Shown here: piece after piece, positions 11,443-23,400 of the stretch
How positions within the stretch are numbered: position 1 is the stretch's first letter
How the letters are laid out: each line of letters opens with the position of its first letter
Origin: Macrostomum hystrix
Taxonomy: Eukaryota > Platyhelminthes > Macrostomidae
DNA length: 64,000 nt
Reading direction: 5' to 3'
Assembly: GCA_950097015.1 (NCBI GenBank)
Contig: CATNEN010000038.1
Location: 16,424,001 to 16,488,000 of the forward strand
Position numbers and translations under genes: made by a program
The notes under the pieces: model-generated
The model's input: only the letters and a program-made list of their open reading frames with translations
What the model was told of the DNA's origin: nothing
Databases searched by the model: none

Positions 11443-11494
11443 ATTGACGATTGACAACTCCACTGGTTGAATCGCTACAACTTTTTGTGTAAAC

Positions 11495-14400
11495 ATGCAG
11501 CCAATAAGTCATACCAGTGAATTCCATAGGCTTCTTTGTATCACATTAATTGCTAAATTTATCATCCTGCTGTGTTTCAACTGCGCAATTGGTGAGTACT
11601 CACAGTCATTATAACTATTTTCAATGTGCTCAGTTTTTAATGTATTATTTGAAATGACAACACAATTCAAATACAAGCTGGAAAGCTACAAAGGCAATGA
11701 TTGCTACTGAATTGCTAATTTTCTCAACTGCAATTTCAGCGGACTCAACCAGGCCATTAACCTTGCTGGCCAAGGTGAGAACATTTCAGGCCAACGATGG
11801 TCAGGAAGTTCAGCCAAGCCGGGTAAGTAAAATGTAAAATGATTGAACTAAACTTTATAACAATGAAATGACTGTTTCTTCAGTCATGTCAGGAAAGTAG
11901 CCCTGTCAGTGGAAAGTAGCCCTGTCAGTGGAAGGTAGCCCTGTCAGTGGAAGGTAGCCCTGTCAGTGGAAGGTAGCCCTGTCAGTGGAAGGTAGCCCTG
12001 TCAGTGGAAAGTAGCCCTGTCAGTGGAAAGTAGCCCTGTCAGTGGAAGGTAGCCCTGTCAGTGGAAGGTAGCCCTGTCAGTGGAAGGTAGCCCTGTCAGT
12101 GGAAGGTAGCCCTGTCAGTGGAAGGTAGCCCTGTCAGTGGAAAGTAGCCCTGTCAGTGGAAAGTAGCCCTGTCAGTGGAAAGTAGCCCTGTCAGTGGAAG
12201 GTAGCCCTGTCAGTGGAAGGTAGCCCTGTCAGTGGAAAGTAGCCCTGTCAGTGGAAAGTAGCCCTGTCAGTGGAAAGTAGCCCTGTCAGTGGAAGGTAGC
12301 CCTGTCAGTGGAAGGTAGCCCTGTCAGTGGAAAGTAGCCCTGTCAGTGGAAAGTAGCCCTGTCAGTGGAAGGTAGCCCTGTCAGTGGAAAGTAGCCCTGT
12401 CAGTGGAAAGTAGCCCTGTCAGTGGAAAGTAGCCCTGTCAGTGGAAAGTAGCCCTGTCAGTGGAAGGTAGCCCTGTCAGTGGAAAGTAGCCCTGTCAGTG
12501 GAAAGTAGCCCTGTCAGTGGAAAGTAGCCCTGTCAGTGGAAAGTAGCCCTGTCAGTGGAAAGTAGCCCTGTCAGTGGAAAGTAGCCCTGTCAGTGGAAAG
12601 TAGCCCTGTCAGTGGAAAGTAGCCCTGTCAGTGGAAAGTAGCCCTGTCAGTGGAAAGTAGCCCTGTCAGTGGAAGGTAGCCCTGTCGGTGAATGGTGCCC
12701 ATGTCGGCAGAAGGCTGTGCCAGCTGGTACACACTGGAGGTTTGAAATCTGTTCGAAATGTGAATTCGATTTCACCACTTCAGAAAATCGGCAGAAATTT
12801 GGTCCTAGAGATTGTTGCTATGCCATCGCTGCGCCGGTTCTCATTCTACCTGGCGGTGAGAAGGTAAGCACAAATGCACTTTTATACATTTTGATGAAGC
12901 TCGAATACGACCTATTGCTGCAAGCCTTTTTGTAACAGCTTTTTGTTAAATGCTTTTCCAGACCTGAAGAGTTCCCAGTTCGAATCGTGGGGAATCGATC
13001 CCAGGCCAGCAAATCGCGACATCGCTCTCAGTGCCACTACTCAGCGTGGCCGATTGAGTCTGGGACTGCCCAGTTGGGCAATGAGACTCAGCCAGGCCTT
13101 GTGTCACTCTGCTCTGACCTGCTGCGGTGAGAACGGACACCCAGAACAGACACTCAAGAACATACAGATATGCAGATCAGACACCCCAGAACAGACACCC
13201 CAGAAGACAGCCCAGAACAGAGAGTTCAGAACAGACACCCCAGAACAAACAGCCCAGAACAGACACCCCAGAACAGACACCCCAGAACAGACAGCCATGC
13301 AGATCAGACACCCCAGATCAGGCACCCTAGAGCAGACACCTCAGAGCAGACACCTCAGAGCAGACACCCCAGAAGACAACCCAGAACGGACACCTCAGAA
13401 GAGACAGCCCAGAACAGACAGCCCAGAACAGACAGCCCAGAACAGGCACGCCAGAACAGACACATCAAAACAGACTATCAGAAGACACCCAAGAAAAGAC
13501 ACCCCAGAAGACAGCCCAGAACAGACAGCGCAGAACAGACACTCCATAACAGACAGGCCAGAACAGACACCTCAGAACAGACACCCCAGAACAAACAGCC
13601 CAGAACAAACACCCCAGAACAAACAGCCCAGAACAGACACCCCAGAAAAGACACCCCAGAACAGACAGCCATGCAGATCATTTACCCGGACAGCTGAATC
13701 CAACCCTCATTGACAGTGGCACGCTGTCAATCAACATCACTCACCTGGGCTATATTCAAGCTACCGGGCATCGTATGCGGCTGCGTGACTCAAGCTGGCA
13801 GGTGTACCAGCTCAACTTGTATCCTTCAAGTGTCGGTTGGAAGCAGCATCAAGCATTGGAATCGGCCTATGACGTGCTGAATAAGCGGATCGCTGCACGT
13901 GAATATGATTTTTTTTCATTTACATCATTTTAGAAATATAGTGAGATGCTCAATGAATAAGTAATTGGGTTTCACAATAACTTCCAGTAAGTCCACAGCA
14001 ACTGACCAAAATGCTTGGTGGCAGCGTGTTGTTACAGGTAAGCCATTATTTGGATTAATAAAGTTCAAGAGCCCAATTTTGAAAGTGACTCATTATTCTA
14101 TTAGTATATCCCAAGGATTGAGGATAATGTCAGATGGATGGCTGTTCCCATTGTTGATAAAGCTGACCAACAGATAGAATGGGGCAGAATAGCAAAAGTA
14201 TTTATGACTGGTGCCATTCAAGTGTCAAGTTGCTGTTCAGCTTGATCATGTTAGCCAGTTAAAAATCAAGAGTTATATAGATGAGGCTTTGCATTGCAAA
14301 TTCTATGCTTCTTGGTGACCCAACATTGAAATTTGAGTGAGTGTGACGGCACCCAGTCCATGGACTGATCAAGCTAATATAGACAGACTGACTGAATCAA

Positions 14401-17400
14401 TTCCGTTAATTCTACTCGCCTTTGCTTGTTAAAAACTCAAATACAGAGGCACCGGCGCTCCGCAAGGTTCGAGACCCGGTCCATAAAGCTGGAGCTGAGC
14501 AGGAAGGTGCTCAGTCGTGAAGGCCCATTCATTTTGCAGCTCTACCTCATCGTTGACAATGGGTTTGTGAGTGTAACATTTATAATTTTATGTTAATATT
14601 ATAGCATATAATAACATTAGCGACAAGCTTTGGAAAAACTTCATGGAGAAGCATTGACAGGTCTTGGGAGTGTACGATAGAAATTACTCATGCTCATGTG
14701 GGTGTGCAATTGTGATGTGTATTTCATTCTTTTACACGAGCAAGGCTCAAGCCGATAAGAGGACATTCTTTTAACCATCTAAAACTGCAAGACGCGCATA
14801 AATATGCTTGGCATAAAAGCCGTAGCTATAAAAGCTTGCTTAAAATGAAAGCGCCATCTCAGAGTCAAACCAACTGACGAACAAAAGACGTAACAATGGC
14901 GACGATGAAAATCAGTGAGTTTTGCGTTGAGCATCCAGAAAAGTGGGCAGCCTACGAAGAAAGATTCGAACAGTTGCTCATCTTGAATAAAATTTCGGAT
15001 GAGAACCTAAAGCGAGCTACTTTGATCACATCAATCGGCGATGACTGTTATGCACTGCTTCGAGACTTGGCATCACCTAATAAGCCGAGCGAGTTGACAT
15101 GCGCACAGCTGCAAGACTTGCTGCGGAACCACTTCGCCCCACAGCGGAAAGCGGAAAGCCTGCGAAAGCTGGCATCAGCTTGTGGCTTCGAGAATTTCTT
15201 GGAACAGGCTTTGAGAGACCGACTAGTATGCGACATTCGGGACAAACTGATTCAATGTCAACGCCTTCTCTAAGAAAATACATTGACGCTTGAAACAGCC
15301 CTGACGCTAGAAAGTCTGCTCTAAGTGCTCTAAATTGGGACACTATGAACGAGCTTGCCGGACGAAAGCCTCACAGGACAACCGACTAAATCGACATCGT
15401 GGACATTCTCATGTGTCAAGACACAAGAAAGCTAGAGCTGTGACAGCTAGGGATGACTCAGAATTGGACAGCGATGAATCTGTCGCACAGATACAAACTG
15501 TCCGCTGGTCTGATTGCACAATTTCAACTGTTAGTTCTCCTTACAAGTGCACGATCAATCTGCAAGGCATGGATGTCGAGTTCAACATCGATACGAGTCG
15601 TACGGGAGCTGACAGAACGCTAATCAACGAGCAATGCTGCAGAGATCTCGGACTTCAACTAAGTAAGACAATTTTGTCATACTCTGAAAGTTTTGGTAGT
15701 CAAAGGAGCAGGATCTAACTTGCTAGGAAGAGATTGGCTGAGCATCTTGAAATTGGACTGGAATAAAGCAGTCTGCGCGTGTTCGAAGTGGAAAGCAGTT
15801 TCTCACCAGAGTTTATCTTTTAGACTCATCCTGACGTATTTTCTCCTGGACTTGGGCTTATTCAGAACGCAACAGCCAAGATTACCGTTCGAGATGACTA
15901 CAGTCCGAAGTTTCAAAAATGCAGACCTGTACCTTTTTCAATGAAGAAACTGATTGAGGATGAGCTAGGTAACCTAGGTAACATTTCCCAAGCCTTTCTG
16001 CAGTTGGCATTGAGGAGAGCAGCAGAAGATACACTATCAACAGCTATCAATACGCACATGGGCTTGTACCAATACAATCGTCTTACTATAATGGGCTTGG
16101 CTTCAGCCCCCGCCCAGTTTCAAGAAGCTATTGAAAATATTCTCAGTGGACTAGACGTTGTGGCATACATTGACGACATCTTAGTGTCTGGAAAAACTCT
16201 TATCGAACATGATCAGAAGATACACAAAGTACTGAAAGTATTGCAGTCCAGGGGTGTCAAACTCAACAAAGACAAGTGCAAGTTTCGACTGTAGAAGGTA
16301 GAATTAATGGGTTACATAATCGACTGTGACGGGTTGCACCCATCGCCAGACAAGGTCAATGCTGTGCGAAATTCGCCAAACCCTAGCAGCTTAAGATCTT
16401 TGGTTGGGCTCATAAACTACTATACGGGAAGTTCATCCCAAACTTGTCATCTGTTTTGTCCCCGTTAAATCGACTGCTCAGAAACGATGCGACATATAGA
16501 TGGGACAGTCAGTGTCAATCAGCTTTGGAATCGGTGAAGTCAGTATAAACATCTGATAGACTGCTGGTACATTTCGATCCGAAGAAACCGATTGTTCTAC
16601 ACACCGATGTCTCACACATGCCCATTTGCTACCCATCAAGGACCTTGTCATCAGCTGAACAAAACTATACTCACAGTTGGAGAAAGAAGCCCTTTCTATT
16701 GTTTTTTGGGATTAATTTTTCATCAGTATTTATTAGTAAACAAGTTCACATTAGTAACCGATCACAAGCCGCTGATCACAATCTTCGGTGAAAAGACTGC
16801 AAGTAGACTGCAGCGTTGGGCCATCTTGCTCTCAGCTCATCAGTACGAGATCAGGTTCAGGAAAACGCCGATGCTTTGTCTTGACTACCGCTTCCAAGTT
16901 CTACATCTCGCGTAGACAAAGGCATGGAAAAGCGACTTCAAGAGTTACCTATCACGTCTGCCGAGATCCGTCGGGAGACATCGCGAGATCGCATCTTGAG
17001 CAAGGTTATCAGATTCTGTCAAGACAACTGGCCTGAGAGATGCGAAGGTGAGCTTGAGTTATACCGTCAGAAGCTAAATGAACAATGCCTTGAGCAAGGG
17101 GTATTGTACCTGACAGACTTGGACATCAAATTCTGGATTTACTACACGAAGGACATCCAGGAATAGTATCAATGAAGTCGTTTGCTCGCTTGCATGTCTG
17201 GTTTCCTGGAATAGATCGGCAAATAGAAATAGCTGTGAAGCAATGCAAGGGATGTGAACTGCAGCAAAACAAGCTGCCAGAATCGACTGTTCACCCACTC
17301 AGTTGGCCAGAAAAGCCATGGACGAGACTACAAGCCGACTTCTTTGGTCCGTGCTATTGTTACAACTGGTTAATGGATTGTCGATGCGACCTCGAAATGG

Positions 17401-20400
17401 GTAGACGTTTTTCCATTAAAGGTTGCTAACGCCGTCAACACTATTCAAATATTCAGCGAGACATTTGCCCGTTTCGGAATTCCACGACAGATTCTAGCAG
17501 ACAACGGAAGTCAGTTTGCATTCGCCGACTTTACAAAGCTAAACCAAATCAAACATATCTTCAGTGCGGTCGGACATCCAAGGACCAATGGGCTGAGTGA
17601 GCGAATGGTTCAGACAACAAAGAAAGCTATCCGAGCAGGCATGAAGAGCCACGGCGATGCGATTCTCAGCTTGCATAACTTTCTCATTCCGGTATCGAAG
17701 CACTCCACACAGTACCACTGGGAAGTCACCATCTGAGATGATACTCGCATATTCAAGGCAAACGAAGCTGGACTTCCTCAAGCCGGACACCTATGGGAGA
17801 GTCCTGGATTCGCAAAACAGGCAGATTATGCGCCGAGAAAAAGTCCCTCACAGAGGGTTTCAAGTTGGTGACTATGTGCTTGCTCTTGACTTCAGAAGGG
17901 AAAATGAGAACAAATATGCACATGCTAAAGTGCTAAAGCAAACTGGCCCACTCTCCTATCACGTTGAAGTCAATGGACAAGTCTGGAAAAGACATGTGGA
18001 TCATCTGATCAAAAGTCCGAAGTAGAGGCTCCACCTATCGTGAGTCGTGGCTACTACTCCAATGAGAATTGAAAGCCTGTAACTGATGGCAGCATCGACT
18101 CTGATCAGCCCGCAACACAAAGCTTCAACACCGAGCCAAAGAGAGGCCAAGCGAGAGAACAACCTTCGAACAAGCGAGTGTTGCGTGACCGGTCGAAGTT
18201 ACAATTATTTTTAACAAAGGGAGGAATGGTGTGTTTCATTCGAATATCTATGGGCGACGTTCAAGGCGCAAACGAAGGCGCAAGACGCTTAAGCCTTGGG
18301 CGCAAGGCTCAAGCCGACAAGAGACGTTCTTGTAACCATCTAAAACCGCAAGACGCGGATGGCGTAAATTTACTTTCGTTCGCGAAATTATTTTCCTCTT
18401 TTAAAATGGTGCCAATGACGCGGAATGACGAATGGGAGTTGTGATGGCCCATAGTAGCCGCGTAGAGTTGTTTGGGGCACAAAAATTCGGCTGAGTTTTA
18501 TTGAGCCCTCACTTAGTTTGGATTTTAGAGACTTCGAGACTCTTCTAATTTGCAAATGGCTGGGCAGCCCCCAAGACCATCGTGGATTGTGCCACCGAAT
18601 GAAGTTCTGCCGGCACAGGCACTGACGGAACTATGAGTAAATATGAATTCAAGGATCTGATGGAAGTGACGGCAAGTACTGACGAGACTATGTGGCATGG
18701 CACTAGCGATGCCCTCTTTGAATCGCACATCCAAGAGTATCTATGGCAACGCCTTCACCCGGGGCCTGCCAAGGTTTTGGCAGCATTCTGTACTGTATTC
18801 GTCATTATTACCCAGTTTAGGAATCTGAGACAGTCAGGATGTAGCCTTGTGGTTAGAGTGATGGACTCACGATTTGAGGGTCGGAGGTTCGATTCCCGAC
18901 TCCACTGGAACAATTTGTGTCATTTAGCAAGACAGACACTTAACTCTCCATTGCTTCAGTTCACTCAAATTTTAAATAGGTAAAAGCATCAGCTGGGATA
19001 ATTGAAGGTGGGTGTGGCGCCCCCAGTCCATGGACTGAACAGAGCTGTACGCAGCCTTCAGATGCGCCGCGCAATAGCTGCGGCAGTGCTCTCGGCCGCA
19101 CATCTTGCCTAATTGGGTACCGTGTAGTCAATCATCACAATTATTATTAGTTTAATTATATATTTAAATTAAAATTAAATGATTCATTGCTGAACGCGTA
19201 AAGTTTAGAGATATTTTGTTTGCCATCGGGGTAACCATGGATACTAGAGGGCCCTAGCAACGGTTTGCATTTCCGATGTGAAAAAAAACTTAGCTTAACT
19301 GAGGTCCAAACAATAACTTAATTAGAGTAATAGTCCAGCTGCTCACCTCTCATTGCAGTACAAAATGCACTCCTCGAAGTCATCGTCTGTGATTGATGCG
19401 GTACAGAGCATTATTGGAATCGTCAACAATGTGAGTATAGTGTCTAACAGGTGACACCCATGTCTAACAGGTCTAACAGTTGACACCCATGTCTAACAGG
19501 TCTAACAGGTGACACCCATGTCTAACAGGTCTAACAGGTGACACCCATGTCTAACAGGTCTAACAGGTGCCACCAATGTCTAACAGGTTGACACCCATGT
19601 CTAACAGGTGATACCCATGTCTAGCAGATGACACACATGTCTAACAGGTGACACCCATGTCTAACACGTGATACCCATTTCTAACAGGTGATACCCATGT
19701 CTAACATGCGATACCCATGTCTAACAGGTTGACACCCATGTCTAACAGGTGATACCCATGTCTAACAGGTTGACACGGGGTGTCAGTGTCAGAGCGGTCA
19801 AAAGCGCTTGCCTCCCGCACCAAGCTCCATGAGTTCGATTCCGCGGTGAGGCCACATTCATTTGGGGCGCAGCCGCGGAGAGAAGGCTTGGGGGCTTGTC
19901 GTGCAATTTACGCCCTTGAGGGCGAGCCTCCAAGGCACAGTGAGAGTGTACACTGCCTGACTATGAGAGTCAGGGCAGATGTACACACCTGTAAGCGTGT
20001 GTGCTCAGGTGTTAGCGAAATGGGCAGAATTGCCTCCTCGCTGGCTGCGAGTCTAGTGTCACCTGTTACCAAATGATGTGCCATTGTCCGCAGCCCTCCT
20101 GCAATTATTTTTTTTTCACTCTAAAAAATCCACATCAATATTATGGATATATAAAGCTGCAGTTTGTTTTTCGCACTGTACTGAAAGCAGTATAAGAGGC
20201 ATCTTTTCGCTATTTCTGCAGTTATTTCGCCGCTTCGACATTTATGTAGTAGTCGGCGCGCTGGAAATTCACAGCAGTACAATTTCTGGCTTCGATTTCG
20301 CCAGTCCGAAAATCCGGGATCCGCGTGACACGTTGCACTTATTGAAGAGATATGTAACCAGGATTCCCAAAAATGTGGAGTTCGACTGTGTGCACCTGCT

Positions 20401-23400
20401 TAAGTGAGTTGATTGGATACCTTGAGTGCTCACTGTCCATGTGCAAGACTACAGCCGATAGCACATTGCCTTCTACAAAAGACTCCCATCTACCAGACTC
20501 TTTTATTGACAATGCTTTAACCTACCAGACTCTCATCTCGAGTAGACTCCCATCTACTAGACACTTCTGTCGGGTAAAAAATTACGAGTGCATTGCCAAA
20601 AACTATAGTAAAACATTTATCAACTAAAATTTCAGCGGCAGAAATCCCTACGGCTCGACAGCTGGCGATGCCACCAAGAAAAGCATGTGCGACTGGCTAG
20701 ATTGCTGTGGTTTAAGCGTCGTAAGTAACTAGCAAATTGGCCTCCAGCAGAAGACACTAATCCCTATATTAGAATGAATTGGGAGACTAGTACCCTCTCT
20801 TTCAATTCCTCTCTCGATCTCCAGACTCCCTATTCTTTATGCCACAGCCTCCCAATATCTATCCCACCAGCCTCCCTACTCTCGATTCCCCAGTCTCCCT
20901 AATCCCTGTTCCCAGTCTCCTTAATACCTGTTCCCGAGCCACCTTACTCTCGGTTCCCGAGTCTCCCTAATTCCTGTTCCCAGTCTCCCTAATCTCTGTT
21001 CCCAGTCTCCCTAATCTCTGTTCCCAGTCTCCCTAATCTCTGTTCCCAGTCTCCCTAATCTCTGTTCCCAGTCTCCCTAATCTCTGTTCCCAGTCTCCAT
21101 AATCTCTGTTCCCAGTCTCCCTAATCTCTGTTCCCAGTCTCCCTAATCTCTGTTCCCAGTCTCCCTAATCTCTGTTCCCAGTCTCCCTAATCCCTGTTAC
21201 CAGTCTTCCTAATCTCTGTTCCCATTCTCTCTAATCCCTGTTCCCAGTCTCCCTAGTCCCTGTTCCCAGTCTCCCTAATCTCTGTTCCCAGTCTCCCTAA
21301 TCTCTGTTCCCATTCTCTCTAATCCCTGTTCCCAGTCTCCCTAGTCCCTGTTCCCAGTCTCCCTAATCCCTGTTCCCAGTCTCCCTAATCTCTGTTCCCA
21401 GTCTCCCTAATCTCTGTTCCCAGTCTCCCTAATCTCTGTTTCGAGTCTCCCTAATCTCTTTTCCCAGTCTCCCTAATCCCTGTTCCCAGTCTCCCTAATC
21501 CCTGTTCCCAGTCTTCCTAATCTCTGTTCCCAGTCTCCCTAATCTCTATTTCGAGTCTCCCTAATCTCTGTTACCAGTCTCCCTAATCCCTGTTCCCAGT
21601 CTTCCTAATCTCTGTTCCCAGTCTCCCTAATCTCTGTTCCCAGTCTCCCTAATCTCTGTTCCCAGTCTCCCTAATCTCTGTTTCGAGTCTCCCTAATCTT
21701 GGTTCCCCAGCCTCCCTAATCCTGGTTCCACAGCCTCCCTAATCTCTGTTCCCAGTCTCCCTAACCTCTGTTCCCATTCTCCCTAATCCCTGTTCCCAGT
21801 CTCCCTAATCTCTGTTCCCATTCTCCCTAATCCCTGTTCCCAGTCTCCCTAATCCCTGTTCCCAGTCTCCCTAATCCCTGTTCCCAGTCTCCCTAATCGC
21901 TGTTCCCAGTCTCCCTAATCTCTGTTCCCAGTCTCCCTAATCTCTGTTCCCAAGTCTCCCTAATCTCTGTTCCCAGTCTCCCTAATCTCTTTTCCCAGTC
22001 TCCCTAATCTCTGTTCCCATTCTCCCTAATCCCTGTTCCCAGTCTCCCTAATCCCTGTTCCCAGTCTCCCTAATCCCTGTTCCCAGTCTCCCTAATCGCT
22101 GTTCCCAGTCTCCCTAATCTCTGTTCCCAGTCTCCCTAATCTCTGTTCCCAGTCTCCCTAATCTCTTTTCCCAGTCTCCCTAATCCCTGTTCCCAGTCTC
22201 CCTAATCCCTGTTCCCAGTCTTCCTAATCTGTGTTACCAGTCTCCCTAATCCCTGTTCCCAGTCTTCCTAATCGCTGTTCCCCAGCCTCCCTAATACTGG
22301 TTCCCAGTCTCCCTAATCCCTGTTCCCAGTCTCCCTAATCGCTGTTCCCAGTCTCCCTAATCTCTGTTCCCAGTCTCCCTAATCTCTGTTCCCAGTCTCC
22401 CTAATCTCTTTTCCCAGTCTCCCTAATCCCTGTTCCCAGTCTCCCTAATCCCTGTTCCCAGTCTTCCTAATCTCTGTTCCCAGTCTCCCTAATCGCTGTT
22501 CCCAGTCTCCCTAATCTCTGTTCCCAGTCTCCCTAATCTCTGTTCCCAGTCTCCCTAATCTCTTTTCCCAGTCTCCCTAATCCCTGTTCCCAGTCTCCCT
22601 AATCCCTGTTCCCAGTCTTCCTAATCTCTGTTACCAGTCTCCCTAATCCCTGTTCCCAGTCTTCCTAATCGCTGTTCCCCAGCCTCCCTAATACTGGTTC
22701 CCCAGCCTCCCTAATCTCTTTTCCCAGTCTCCCTAATCTCTGTTCCCATTCTCCCTAATCCCTGTTCCCAGTCTCCCTAATCCCTGTTCCCAGTCTCCCT
22801 AATCCTGGTTCCCAAGCCTCCCTAATCTTGGTTCCCCAGCCTCCCTAATCTCTTTTCCCAGTCTCCCAAATCTTGGTTTCCCAGTCTCCCAAATCTGGGT
22901 TCACATGAAAATATTGAATATTTCGAATATCTCCGACTGCCCACCCCAGTCCCAGCACTCCAGCAGCTTCGCCACCACTGGGCTGACGATGACACAGAAA
23001 CTGGCCTACAACCTTGGCGTCAAGCACGATCACGAATATCCAGGCCGGGATTGCAACTGTCCTTACTCAGCCTGCATGATGAGCGCCACAATTCTGCCTG
23101 GCAGCGAGTGGCGCAACATCGGCTGGTCGTCCTGCTCAGTGGACGCCCTGTTGGGCTTCCTGGATTCCGGCGTCCGTCACTGCATGCTGTTGCCGAGACC
23201 GGAGACTGAAAATCCGGGCGGGCTTCGCCTGCCAGTAGCCACGGATTGGCCAAAGGCGGTCTGCGGCAACGGCTTTCTGGAAGACGGCGAGGCCTGCGAC
23301 TGCGGCGGCGAGGCCGGTTGTCGTGGCGTTGTAGGGGATGAGTAGGTCTGGGTACTCAGTCAACTGGGATTTGACTTTTTGAATCTGACCCAATCTTGGA

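Larger units (their letters stand above)
14714..18440 (+). mobile_element. Decayed Ty3/gypsy retrotransposon in ADAM intron 6
   Basis: Same orientation as the host gene. The LTRs are diverged: 14714-14800 matches 18226-18365 through GCAAGGCTCAAGCCGA and TAACCATCTAAAA, and the 5' copy lacks about 60 bp. A purine run (AAAGGGAGGAA) precedes TGGTGTGTTTCATTC at 18228, marking the 3' LTR start. Between the LTRs lie gag, protease, reverse transcriptase, RNase H and integrase remnants in the usual gypsy order, broken by stops and frameshifts. LTR outer ends are uncertain. Confidence 0.85.

Noticed and set aside
12943..13713. 256-aa Pro/Gln/Arg/Thr-rich frame
   Set aside because: Lies in ADAM intron 3 and is array-derived; the real exon begins at 13717 in another frame.
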